From Planctomycetota bacterium (GTDB taxonomy: Bacteria > Planctomycetota > Phycisphaerae > WQYP01), in the NCBI GenBank assembly GCA_021818445.1, contig JAKAEB010000035.1, positions 1-39,151 of the forward strand: a DNA stretch of 39,151 nt, in the 5' to 3' direction. The position numbers and the translations under genes were made by a program. The notes under the pieces were generated by a model. The model saw only the letters and a list, made by a program, of their open reading frames with translations. It had not been told where the DNA came from and did no database searches. Numbering within the stretch: the stretch's first letter is position 1; every line of letters starts with the position of its first letter. Positions 23,054-31,731 of the stretch are shown piece after piece.

Positions 23054-23087
23054 GCCGATTATATCCGATATACTATCAATTATCGGC
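23054..23087 (-). promoter_or_regulatory. AT-rich palindromic promoter/operator candidate
   Basis: GCCGAT (23054-23059) and ATCGGC (23082-23087) form an outer inverted repeat, with a palindrome ATATC-C-GATAT inside (23061-23071). On the minus strand a perfect TATAAT (23058-23063) lies within it; the matching -35 region is poor. It could control the unknown/HNH pair about 250 bases downstream. Confidence 0.35.
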
Positions 23088-23253
23088 ACGGGTGGGCCTA
23101 AACTTTAATTGGCCTTGGAATTTTCGGGAGTGGCGAGCCCCGTTCCGGCGCGCCGGAATGGCTTTTTGGGTTGGGGAATGTGCGGGCGTGTTGGCTGGTG
23201 GGATTTACGCGAAAAATTTGTTTGGCCGGGGCGTGGCGATTCGGCGGCGGGTG

Positions 23254-24747
23254 TTATGAAGCACTGCCAGGCTGCCCGGTAATTTTGCGGCCATGTTCCG
23301 CAAGCCGATATTTTTGCAACCGGCTGTTGGGTTTGTCGGGCAGCGTGTACTCAATAAGCCCCTGCGCCAGGAGTTTTCGCACGACCGCGTGCAATTGACC
23401 ATCAACTTTCTGCTTGCCAACGGCTTGTGCGATTCGGGCCTTGGAAGTGGGACCCAACCAAAGCGCCGTAAGTATCCGAGTTGAAAGGTCGTGGCTCGAC
23501 CCTACCTCCAACCCTACCTTTGACTCTACCCTTGACTCTACCCTTCGGCCCGGAGCTACCATCTGTGCCTTGAACGTAACGATTAAAAATCCATGGCGAT
23601 CCTCGAACACCGGCGTTGCCACTGCGCTCTGTTTACACATGGCGATCACCCGGTTTGTTCCACGGCCCCAAACCTCGACCGCCCCAGTCCGGTGGAAAGC
23701 CCCAGCGATAAGCGGGTTAGTAGGCTTTGAATCGTGCCGCCCGGAAAGCTGTTCCACTGTGACCCCCGTCGGAAGGCTTCCACAACTTCGTATTTCGATC
23801 CGATCGTCAAACACAGCAATGGCAACATAGCCCGAATAGTTGGAATAATCGCGGTGCATCACCGCATTGAGAAGTATCTCCCGCAGAGCGCCAAGGGGAA
23901 CCGGAAAACGGTCTTCCCGGAAAATTTTCCCCACCGGGAATCGCGCCCCCAGCGGCATAGTACGTTCAAGAAATGCCATGCCTTCACGCACCATTGTGAA
24001 GGCGTTCATATATTCCTGCCGGTTATCCACGATCTCGCCGGTCACTTCCGTGCCCCGGAAGCGCCCCATTTTCAGCAAGCACTGTGGGTAATTGGGAAGG
24101 AATCGCTTCCCATAAAGCATCAGTGCGGCCTGTGTGAGAACGCCGTCAATTCGCAGTCCTAATCGGTCAAGTATTTCGCCAATATCAGTACCCGTATCCG
24201 GCGAAATACGATTCTGCTGGATAGCAAGTTCGCGCGTTCGCAGGATTTCCTTGCGGTCCAAGTCCTTGAGCGTCAGCCCATCCGCCGGGAGGTTTTCCCA
24301 ACGGTGCTTGGCGTGGCCGCGTTCGACAAGTAAACGCTCATATTTTGCCTGCGGCATCCGGCGCGTCGTGCTGCCGACCCGTTCATAAGCGCGGCCCTCG
24401 TAGACGAAGGGCCGCATGTCGCCTCCACCTTTGACGGCCACGGCGATGGCATCGCGGTCGGGGCTGACTTTGATGCGTTGAATGGAAACGTGGGCGGGGG
24501 GTTCAAAGCGGTCGCAAGCCTGCGCAATGTCACGAAGCGTGTGGTCGGCAACTTCCTGCCCTTCAATTCTTCCGTCGGGCCGAATACCAAACAACAGTGT
24601 GCCACCGGAACCGTTCTGGAAGGCACATAACGTCTGCATGGCCTCCTTCAATTCGCCTGTTGAACGTTTGAACTCAAGGGCTTCACCCTCGCCCTGTGCC
24701 AGAAGAGCGGATAGTTCCTGAGTGCTTTTTATCATGCCACGGTTCAT
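23254..24747 (-). CDS. AlbA_2 (Schlafen-type) domain protein with GHKL-type ATPase and wHTH
   Basis: The product has 497 residues from the ATG at 24747, which overlaps the SNF2 stop (ATGA) and has GGAG six bases upstream; a GTG 12 bases earlier is less likely. Residues about 12-125 are an AlbA_2/Schlafen domain (EGEALEFKRSTGEL, FQNGSGGTLLFGI). Residues about 275-385 are an HATPase_c_4 domain (LREILLNAVMHRDYSNYSG, then GRGTNR), and the C-terminal 80 residues look like a winged helix. The same architecture is called RecG-like or transcriptional regulator in many annotations. AlbA_2 domains are predicted to bind nucleic acids or act as nucleases, and occur in many defence loci. A decayed partial copy lies downstream. 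Confidence 0.85.
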   Translation of the reverse strand: MNRGMIKSTQELSALLAQGEGEALEFKRSTGELKEAMQTLCAFQNGSGGTLLFGIRPDGRIEGQEVADHTLRDIAQACDRFEPPAHVSIQRIKVSPDRDAIAVAVKGGGDMRPFVYEGRAYERVGSTTRRMPQAKYERLLVERGHAKHRWENLPADGLTLKDLDRKEILRTRELAIQQNRISPDTGTDIGEILDRLGLRIDGVLTQAALMLYGKRFLPNYPQCLLKMGRFRGTEVTGEIVDNRQEYMNAFTMVREGMAFLERTMPLGARFPVGKIFREDRFPVPLGALREILLNAVMHRDYSNYSGYVAIAVFDDRIEIRSCGSLPTGVTVEQLSGRHDSKPTNPLIAGAFHRTGAVEVWGRGTNRVIAMCKQSAVATPVFEDRHGFLIVTFKAQMVAPGRRVESRVESKVGLEVGSSHDLSTRILTALWLGPTSKARIAQAVGKQKVDGQLHAVVRKLLAQGLIEYTLPDKPNSRLQKYRLAEHGRKITGQPGSAS

Positions 24748-27599
24748 ACCAAACTCCACCGAAGGACAAATACTTGTTGTATTGAGTGGCTTTTCTGCAA
24801 TTGCTTTTCCATATCGGCGATGAGGGTATCGCGGTTGGCGTCGATGGCGTCCTGGGATTGGAAAAAGTCGTGGCGTTTTTTCTTGCGGGCTTCTTCCAGT
24901 TCGCGGATGGCTTTCTGGGCGTCGAGTTTTTCCGCCAGTGACCGTGCCAGCGCTGCCGCCCGGCGGCGTTCGCTGATTTGGCGATCCAATTCTTTTATCG
25001 CCCGTTCCAGTCCCAGCTTCAAATCATCGGCCCAGTGATCCAGCTTCAGCGATTCTTCATCAAATGCCCGCGTGTTGCGATCTTCAATGAGTTTGATAAA
25101 TCGCCGAATTTCCGATTCTCTGGCATTGGCCGGCGGCGGGGTGCCCTCGGCAGAACCCGCTATCGTGGCCGGTAGTTCCAATATTCTGCGGCAAATTTCC
25201 TCATCCAGTATTTCACCAGTATCGGCGGTCCCCACCAATACCAGAAATTCGTCCGTGCTCATGGATTGCACGGTTAGCTTGGAAAGTTCCAGCCAGCCGT
25301 GTTTGCCAATCAATGGCTCTACAGCGCTGGCGATACCGAGCTTGCGGTCATAATGAAATTCCAAATGCCGCGGCGGCAGTTGACGATTCATGGCCGTATG
25401 GATCAGTTGTTGGGCCAGCGGATGATCCTGCCGAAAAAATATGTCACCGAGTTCCTCGGCTTTTTTCCAATCAAGATTATAGCGGCCATAGAGCATGGCC
25501 TCCGGAGTTCCGGCGGCGGATTGCCCGTGGTATGTGAAGCGCGGGGCGGAATCTTCAAACACGGCGTGGGTTTGCAGTTCGACCTTCGCCAGTGAAAGCA
25601 GCCAGCGCTGGCGCTGGTCGAGGGTTTCCGCGGCTTGATCCCGGTGCACGCGCAGACGGGCGCTGACCTGATCATCGACATTTTCCAGCAGCAGTTGCCG
25701 CGTTTGGGCCATGCGGGTTTGGATACGTTCATCAAGTTCGCGGCGCATTTGATCAAAGGCAGTGGCGATTTCCGCCGGGGTGCGGCAGGTCTGATAGATC
25801 TGGGCGATGCGGCCTTGCACATCCACGCCGGACTCAACGGCACCGAGAATTTCATCGGTGGTTCCGAACACGCCGTCAAAAAGCTTGAACTTTTCACTTA
25901 ACAGTTCAAATACGCGCTGGTCGGCTTCATTGGTGCGGTTGATAAAGTTGAGCACCACAACATCATGCTTCTGGCCATAACGGTGGCACCGGCCTATACG
26001 CTGTTCAACCCTTTGCGGGTTCCACGGCAGGTCGTAATTGACCACCAGTGAGCAGAATTGGAGATTGACGCCTTCGGCGGCGGCTTCGGTGGCGATGAGA
26101 ATGGAGGCGTGGTCGCGGAAGTGTTCCACAATGGCGGCCTTGATATCGACGCTGCGCGAGCCGGTGGTGGTCTGATCGTCCTTATGGCGTTGGAGCCACT
26201 GCTGGTAAATGGCGTGCGAGTTAGGATCAGAGTTGGAACTGTTAATTAGTGCAATCTGGTCGGCGTAGCCGTTGGCGGAAAGCAGATCGAACAAGTAGGC
26301 CTGGGTGCGGCGCGATTCGGTGAATATCACGGCCTTGCGCTGCGCGCCCAGTGCCGCGATACGGTCAAATGCGGTGGCCAGTGCGGGGATCAACTGCTGG
26401 CCCTTGGCGTTGGCCGGAATTTCAGATGCCTGCCGGGCGTAGGATCGCAATTCCGCAAGCTCAGCGTGCAGGCGTTCCAGCGGTGGCGGCTGATCCGGCG
26501 GCGTTTGGGCAGATTCCGCAGTATCCGGTTCCAGCATTTCATCCTGGAATTCCTCAATGCCGTCCAGATCGTCGTCGCCGAGCAGTTCGGGATGGGCGGA
26601 AAAATTTTCCAGGCGTTCGGCGAGCCGGGAAAGGGTATGGCCAATGGCGAAGGTGGACGATGAGAGCAGCTTACGGAGCACCAGGGTGATAAGCGCCCGC
26701 TGGCTGGCGGGCAGCGCGAAAAGTTGGTCGCGTTGCAGGTAGGTGGAAATGCTGTCATAAAGCGCCTGTTCCGGCGGCGTGGGGTGGAAATCCCAAGTCA
26801 AGGAGATGCGGCGGGTGAATGGAATATATTCCACCACCTGTTTGCGCAAGGTGCGGATGCAGATCGGTGCCATTCGGTCCCGCAGGCGATTTCCACGGTC
26901 GGGATCCAGTTTGCCGTTGGTGAACTGGTCACGGAAAGATTCAATGTCGCCGAAGACATGTTCATCAATGACGCTTACCAGCCCGTAGAGTTCATTGAGC
27001 GTGTTTTGCAGCGGGGTGGCGGTCAGAAGAAGTTTGAAGGCGCTTTGTACGCCGGCGGCCACGTCCCGGGCGGTTTTACTGCCGGTTTTGTAAACATTAC
27101 GCAGGCGGTGGGCTTCATCAATAACGGCGATGTCCCAGGGTACTGCGCGGATGCGGTCTTTATTGGCCGCCGCAAAATGGTAGGAGCAGATGATAATTTC
27201 GTTGGGAGAATCAAATGGGTTGGCCGCCGGGTTATCCATTTTGCGAACCGTTGCACCATCCAGAATCTTGCAGGGAAGGAAAAATTTGGCCAGGAGTTCC
27301 TGCTGCCATTGTTTGCGGAGCATCGCGGGAACGATAAGGAGGATTTTCCGCTTCTTTTCCGCCCAGCGCTGGGCGATGACGATACCGGCTTCGATGGTTT
27401 TTCCTAAGCCCACTTCGTCGGCAAGAATAACGCCCCGGGACAGCGGCGAGCGCAGGGCGAATAGTGCCGCGTCCACTTGATGGGGGTTGAGATCCACGCG
27501 CGCGTTGGCGATGGAGCGTGAGAGACCTTCCACGGTGCCGGATGATCCGGCAACGGTCAGGGCGTAGGCCCAGTACTTACTGTGAAATTGCGTCGTCAT
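24744..27599 (-). CDS. SNF2/RapA-like helicase
   Basis: The product has 951 residues. The N-terminal RecA lobe has DEVGLGKTIEAG (61-72), IVPAMLRKQWQQE, the DEAH box VIDEAHR (about 153-159) and LLLTATPLQN. The second lobe has ILIATEAAAEGVNLQ and PQRVEQRIGRCHRYGQ. The order and spacing match RapA/HepA and the SNF2 proteins found in defence operons such as DISARM DrmD. The C-terminal quarter is coiled-coil (about 850-930), rich in Glu/Lys/Arg. Such proteins translocate along double-stranded DNA. It overlaps the HTH gene upstream and the AlbA_2 gene downstream by ATGA, so the three act as one unit. None of the DISARM DrmA/B/C proteins is present, so it is not DISARM. Confidence 0.9.
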   Translation of the reverse strand: MTTQFHSKYWAYALTVAGSSGTVEGLSRSIANARVDLNPHQVDAALFALRSPLSRGVILADEVGLGKTIEAGIVIAQRWAEKKRKILLIVPAMLRKQWQQELLAKFFLPCKILDGATVRKMDNPAANPFDSPNEIIICSYHFAAANKDRIRAVPWDIAVIDEAHRLRNVYKTGSKTARDVAAGVQSAFKLLLTATPLQNTLNELYGLVSVIDEHVFGDIESFRDQFTNGKLDPDRGNRLRDRMAPICIRTLRKQVVEYIPFTRRISLTWDFHPTPPEQALYDSISTYLQRDQLFALPASQRALITLVLRKLLSSSTFAIGHTLSRLAERLENFSAHPELLGDDDLDGIEEFQDEMLEPDTAESAQTPPDQPPPLERLHAELAELRSYARQASEIPANAKGQQLIPALATAFDRIAALGAQRKAVIFTESRRTQAYLFDLLSANGYADQIALINSSNSDPNSHAIYQQWLQRHKDDQTTTGSRSVDIKAAIVEHFRDHASILIATEAAAEGVNLQFCSLVVNYDLPWNPQRVEQRIGRCHRYGQKHDVVVLNFINRTNEADQRVFELLSEKFKLFDGVFGTTDEILGAVESGVDVQGRIAQIYQTCRTPAEIATAFDQMRRELDERIQTRMAQTRQLLLENVDDQVSARLRVHRDQAAETLDQRQRWLLSLAKVELQTHAVFEDSAPRFTYHGQSAAGTPEAMLYGRYNLDWKKAEELGDIFFRQDHPLAQQLIHTAMNRQLPPRHLEFHYDRKLGIASAVEPLIGKHGWLELSKLTVQSMSTDEFLVLVGTADTGEILDEEICRRILELPATIAGSAEGTPPPANARESEIRRFIKLIEDRNTRAFDEESLKLDHWADDLKLGLERAIKELDRQISERRRAAALARSLAEKLDAQKAIRELEEARKKKRHDFFQSQDAIDANRDTLIADMEKQLQKSHSIQQVFVLRWSLV

Positions 27600-27808
27600 T
27601 TCGGGATGTTCCCTTTACGTTCCTTATGATTGCCGCCACCTTGTGTCACCCAAGCATCGACTTCCGAGAGCTTAAACCGGAACAGACGCCCTGCACGGTG
27701 GGCTGGAAATTTGCGATTCTCAATCCTCCGATAGATGGAATCCTTATTTACACCCAAATGGGCGGCAACTTTCTCCACGTCAACCCATGGTTCCTTGGTA
27801 TTTTGCAT
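27596..27808 (-). CDS. Small excisionase/MerR-type helix-turn-helix protein
   Basis: The product has 70 residues. It carries the DNA-binding domain of the excisionase family (HTH_17): WVDVEKVAAHLGVNKDSIYRRI followed by the wing FPAHRAGRLFRFKLSEVDAWV. The C-terminus is short and basic. It overlaps the SNF2 helicase by ATGA and is the first gene of the cargo, so it may regulate it or act as a targeting subunit. It is not evidence of an integrase, as none was found. The start at 27808 has a GGAG 12 bases upstream, rather far. Confidence 0.85.
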   Translation of the reverse strand: MQNTKEPWVDVEKVAAHLGVNKDSIYRRIENRKFPAHRAGRLFRFKLSEVDAWVTQGGGNHKERKGNIPK

Positions 27809-27856
27809 TCGGTTTCAGCACTCCGCAAGACTTAATCGACGATGAGAACCAACAGA

Positions 27857-27884
27857 ACCTTACGAAAATGTATAAAAATGTCAA
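27857..27884 (-). promoter_or_regulatory. Candidate promoter for the cargo (HTH-SNF2-AlbA_2)
   Basis: On the minus strand a perfect TTGACA (27879-27884) starts a T/A-rich stretch. The best -10 at 16 bases is TAAGGT (27857-27862), a weak match. It lies about 50 bases before the HTH start, in the spacer between trbB and the cargo. The -35 is convincing, the -10 is not. Confidence 0.4.
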
Positions 27885-28017
27885 ACGCCGGACAAAAGCA
27901 TCCCTGCCAACGGATGCAGAGCGTTGGTGTTGTCGTTCCTACGATCGTGTTTCACCCGGTTTGCTGTCGTGTCATCCAGATGACCAACTTACCTTTCCGA
28001 ACGATAGAATAGTCCGT

Positions 28018-28971
28018 CTAAAGAATTGGTTTATTCAGCACGTACTTGTCTTCACTAAAGTCTGTGACCTGCAATATCTCCGATACCTCCCGGCCAGGTG
28101 CAGCAGAAAGTCTTTTAATGAATGCCACCAGATTGATGGCTGACGCGATGGATCGCTGCGGCACCGTCTGGGAAACCTCTCCAATTAAGTCTTCCAGCCG
28201 ATACAAGGCATCGCTGGCACTGTTGGCGTGAATCGTCGCCACGCCGCCCGGATGGCCAGTATTCCAGGCTTTGAGCAGCGCCAGGGCTTCACCGCCCCGC
28301 ACTTCACCGACCACAATTCGATCAGGCCGTAGTCGCAACGTCATACGCAACAGATCATTCATGGTCACCTTGGGTTCGGTATTTTTGGTTAGCAGTTCCA
28401 CCCGATCCGGGGCTGAGCACTGAAGTTCACGGGTATCTTCAATGAGTACCACCCGCTGCATCTGGAACTCCGGTTCATGTAATATGGCATTGACCAGGGT
28501 GGTCTTACCCGAACCGGTGCCACCGGCGACGAGAATATTCTGGCGCTGGGCAATGGCATGGCGTATGCTTCTGGCACCATCCGCCGCCAGCACACCGGAG
28601 GCCACATAATCGTCGAGTGTAAAAATACGGGTTGGTCTTTTACGAATTGTGAAGGTGGGTCTATCGACCAGCGGCGGCAATAATCCCTGAAACCGTTCTC
28701 CCGTTGCCGGTAATACACCGGCGATGGCGGGTGATTCAGGATTGGCATTTTCCCCGGCATGGGCGGCCAATAGACGAATCACCGTTTCAGCGGAACTCGA
28801 ATCAATAGCGCCCAGTCGCTGGCGGCCTTGGCCGATGATATCCACCCATAAACCACCATCGGGATTGGCCATGATCTCCACCACGTCGGGCCGCGCCAAG
28901 GCACCGGCAATGACAGGGCCCAAGGCGTGATTTAGGCTTTCGTTGTGACGCTGTTGAACAATATTGACCAT
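28018..28971 (-). CDS. trbB: TrbB/VirB11 traffic ATPase
   Basis: The product has 317 residues. It has the VirB11 secretion ATPase core: Walker A GGTGSGKTT (150-158), the Asp box IEDTRELQ, Walker B IVVGEVRGGEAL and the His box GHPGGVATIHANS. VirB11 is a hexameric cytoplasmic ATPase that switches the system between pilus assembly and DNA export. The ATG at 28971 has AAGGAG seven bases upstream, inside a leader almost identical to that of the DUF2274-like gene. In related loci trbC follows at once; here about 17 kb of cargo follows instead. Confidence 0.95.
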   Translation of the reverse strand: MVNIVQQRHNESLNHALGPVIAGALARPDVVEIMANPDGGLWVDIIGQGRQRLGAIDSSSAETVIRLLAAHAGENANPESPAIAGVLPATGERFQGLLPPLVDRPTFTIRKRPTRIFTLDDYVASGVLAADGARSIRHAIAQRQNILVAGGTGSGKTTLVNAILHEPEFQMQRVVLIEDTRELQCSAPDRVELLTKNTEPKVTMNDLLRMTLRLRPDRIVVGEVRGGEALALLKAWNTGHPGGVATIHANSASDALYRLEDLIGEVSQTVPQRSIASAINLVAFIKRLSAAPGREVSEILQVTDFSEDKYVLNKPIL

Positions 28972-29059
28972 ATTTATTCTCCTTTTGGGTTAAAGTACTG
29001 GGATAACATTTCCGGTTGGCTTCCAAGCGTAGCAAATTCAATATTCCATCGGACTTCCG

Positions 29060-29797
29060 CTATGAATCCTCTGCTATGTTGTTGCGGGGCACGCCGTTTG
29101 GACCTGCCGGTGGTTCCAACTGATCCGGTTTCACAGCGTCCTGAAACAATCCGGGTTCGTCATACCCGACACTGATTCGGCGACCTGCGGGCTGATGGCA
29201 AACAATCGGCTCCTTGCCACCTCTGTCCACGTTTTCTTCTGGTGGCAATGCCGCTTCGTCGGGAGCCACCTTGCCATTAGGCGGTAGATCCAACATCTGC
29301 GGCGATGCGGATTCTGAAGGTACCGATTCGGCTTGAGTTGAGCCGTTGGATTCGGCCTGGATAGCCATCGGGACAGCCAATAGCTCCGGCACATCGCCCA
29401 GAATCGATTTGTTCTGGCGCAGATTACGGGCCAGAGTGTCCAGATACCGGTGGAATCGCGCCTTGCCGCTCAACAGCGACGCGGATCGTTCATGCTCCGG
29501 AACCTCCGGCGTATGGTTAAAATAAGCCCGGATGCCCAGGCCCACCATTTCCTTGAGTATCAGCAAGTCCAGATTCTGACGTTTTTCCAGTTTCTGTAGT
29601 TTGAAAAATACCCGTTCGACGGCCTGAAATATTTCCGCCTCGCGATCCGAGCGATAGGTCGCCAGCAGGGTTTGTGTCGCCGCTTCGGCCACAATCACAC
29701 TGATGGCTGATCCGGTGGTGGATGCCTGGGATTTGGCGGTGTCATACGCCGACCGCATCAGCCGGATCGACAGTTTTATTTTGTCATCGTTTATCAA
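29060..29797 (-). CDS. CopG/ribbon-helix-helix-like protein between traG and trbB
   Basis: The product has 245 residues. The N-terminus (IKLSIRLMRSAYDTAKSQAS) fits a ribbon-helix-helix or MobC-like DNA-binding start: a beta strand, then two helices. A helical region (about 50-110) follows, then HERSASLLSGKARFHRYLDTL, and from about 140 an acidic Ser/Pro-rich disordered tail. A CopG-family gene in exactly this place, after traG and before trbB, is typical of Tn4371-type elements. It may regulate transfer or help form the relaxosome. It overlaps traG by ATGA. The domain call is by pattern and position, so moderate. Confidence 0.6.
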   Translation of the reverse strand: MINDDKIKLSIRLMRSAYDTAKSQASTTGSAISVIVAEAATQTLLATYRSDREAEIFQAVERVFFKLQKLEKRQNLDLLILKEMVGLGIRAYFNHTPEVPEHERSASLLSGKARFHRYLDTLARNLRQNKSILGDVPELLAVPMAIQAESNGSTQAESVPSESASPQMLDLPPNGKVAPDEAALPPEENVDRGGKEPIVCHQPAGRRISVGYDEPGLFQDAVKPDQLEPPAGPNGVPRNNIAEDS

Positions 29798-31731
29798 TGG
29801 TATTCATCCTCCGTCGTGACCGCACCCTCGGAAGAGCGCGACTGGTTGTCAATAGGTTGAGATTGTCGTTTCGATTGCTGCTTGAAAGCTGGGGTGGCTT
29901 TGTCAGGCTCCGCCAGTGGCGTTCCCTCGACGCTGCTATGCACTGGGTGTTCTTGCCGATCAGTATCCGTGGCTATGCCGCCATCCGTACTGGCCATCGC
30001 TGAACTGTCAGTATCTTTGAGCCATGCAATCAATGGCTTGCCCGCTAAATCAAGACTCTTGCCCTGATCTGGCGGTGGAAGCAAACGACTGGTAAATCGT
30101 GGATCCGCGTAGTAACGCAGTTTGGAACATTTAATCGGTTTACAGCCGGTAACAAATATCAGTTCCTGATCGGTGGGGAATTCTCTTATATCACCCGGTT
30201 GAAGCAAGGGTCTTACCTGTTCACTGTAACTCACGCCATGATGGCCGCCGGAGAACATTTTGGCCGGTTGGCTGTAACCAGCCCGGTATTCCACCACAGT
30301 TCCGGTCATCTGGCTGATCTTCTGCTGGGTGACCGGATCACTGGAGGCAAAGGTGGTCAGAATGTGGCAGTTGTCCAATATGGTGTTATGTGGACCGTAC
30401 TGCTCAATAATGTCGTTGAAAGATTGGACAATCAGGTGCGCCTTGATGCCATAACCGGCCATCTGACGCAAGTTCAGAGAGAAGAAGTCCAATTTCCCCA
30501 GTGTGGGGAATTCATCGAGTAGTAATAGCAACCGGTGCTTCTTGGGCCGGTTATCCGCATCCGCATTGATGTGTTCCATTAATGTTCGACATACCTGGTT
30601 AATCAAGAGGCGAATCAGGGGCCGTAATCGGGCTGCATCCGATGGTGGGGGCTGGATATACAGACTCATGGGTCTTGTGCCGCAGACCAGATCGCTTAAC
30701 TTGAAATCACTGGTACTGGTGTTCCGGCATACAATTGGATCGGCATAAAGGGTTAGGCAACTGGCGGTGGTGCCGCGCACACTGGCCTGGAATTTATCAG
30801 GTTGGGCCAAAAGTTCTTTGGCTACCAGTTGAATCTCTGGATGGGGTTCCCACACGCCGGTTCCGGGATTCCGGCGATGGGCTGCGGATGCCATGGCCTG
30901 ACAGGTGGTCTGAAAGTCCAGCAATCTCTGCCGGACCACCGAGAGGTTTTTGCGATCAGGCGGTTCGGTATACAGAACATGGAGAATCAGGGCCACCAGT
31001 AATTGCGATGCCTGCTGATCCCAGATATCCAGTGTCTGCTTGGCTCCGGTGGGATTAATAAGCATCTCCACGACATTCTGGGTATCACGAATCTCGGCAT
31101 CCCCGGGCCGAATCTCCAAGAGCGGATTGATCCGCACCGAATCCGTTCGGGTGGGATTGAAAAAGACGGTATGGGAAAACTTGGTGCGGAAGCCCGCGGT
31201 AATGTTCCAGAGTTCGTTTTTAACATCATAGACCAATACACTATCAGTCCAATTTAGAAGGGTTGGGACAACATGGCCCACGCCTTTGCCGGACCGGCTG
31301 GCACCGGATACCAGTTGATGTTCCGGGCCATTGTATGTCAGCAATTCCTTATCCAGTAATCCCACGACCGTACCGTGGCCGGAGAGTAAGCCGGCCCGAC
31401 GGATGTGGCTACGCGTGGCCCAACGATCACGGCCAATCGTCGCAACCGTGGGTGGACCTTGCCGCCGGAAGATCATTAACAGAACCGTCGCCGGCAGCAT
31501 GAATCCCAGGGCCACCAAGCCGGCTTGGTTGAATGGCCGGGGATGATCCTTCCCGTACCGCTGATACCAGCCAAACACATCCCAGGGCGGATAGAGCACC
31601 AAGCGGCCAATACGGATTCTCCAGCCCAACTTGGGATTATCGCCCAGCCGATAGGCGGCCCACTGGATGCCAACCAGTAGGCCCAGCAACATCGCCAATG
31701 AGTAAAATATTAAAATCCATTTGCGGCTCAT
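29794..31731 (-). CDS. traG: TraG/VirD4 coupling protein
   Basis: The product has 645 residues. Two N-terminal membrane helices (about 5-26 and 70-88) precede a FtsK-like motor domain with Walker A GASRSGKG (143-150) and Walker B LLLLLDEFPTLGKL (about 410-423). Typical TraG sequences VPTLLNW and VVEYRAGY are present. TraG brings the relaxase-DNA complex to the secretion channel. The C-terminal 90 residues are Ser/Gln/Asp-rich and disordered. It overlaps the relaxase stop and the CopG-like start, each by ATGA. Confidence 0.95.
   Translation of the reverse strand: MSRKWILIFYSLAMLLGLLVGIQWAAYRLGDNPKLGWRIRIGRLVLYPPWDVFGWYQRYGKDHPRPFNQAGLVALGFMLPATVLLMIFRRQGPPTVATIGRDRWATRSHIRRAGLLSGHGTVVGLLDKELLTYNGPEHQLVSGASRSGKGVGHVVPTLLNWTDSVLVYDVKNELWNITAGFRTKFSHTVFFNPTRTDSVRINPLLEIRPGDAEIRDTQNVVEMLINPTGAKQTLDIWDQQASQLLVALILHVLYTEPPDRKNLSVVRQRLLDFQTTCQAMASAAHRRNPGTGVWEPHPEIQLVAKELLAQPDKFQASVRGTTASCLTLYADPIVCRNTSTSDFKLSDLVCGTRPMSLYIQPPPSDAARLRPLIRLLINQVCRTLMEHINADADNRPKKHRLLLLLDEFPTLGKLDFFSLNLRQMAGYGIKAHLIVQSFNDIIEQYGPHNTILDNCHILTTFASSDPVTQQKISQMTGTVVEYRAGYSQPAKMFSGGHHGVSYSEQVRPLLQPGDIREFPTDQELIFVTGCKPIKCSKLRYYADPRFTSRLLPPPDQGKSLDLAGKPLIAWLKDTDSSAMASTDGGIATDTDRQEHPVHSSVEGTPLAEPDKATPAFKQQSKRQSQPIDNQSRSSEGAVTTEDEYH

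Larger units (their letters stand above)
22805..23253. other. Spacer between the SNF2/AlbA_2 unit and the HNH unit
   Basis: These 449 bases carry no intact gene. They hold a decayed copy of part of the AlbA_2 gene (22889-22980) and an AT-rich palindromic promoter-like patch (23054-23087). A GC-rich tail reaching the AlbA_2 stop shows no motif I can name. Confidence 0.5.

Noticed and set aside
24744..27599. DISARM system, because of the SNF2 helicase and a methyltransferase nearby
   Set aside because: DrmA, DrmB and DrmC are absent and the methyltransferase is clearly type III Mod paired with Res.
27596..27808. Excisionase of an integrative element
   Set aside because: The domain fits, but no integrase is present and the gene is coupled to a helicase, so a regulatory or system-subunit role is more likely.
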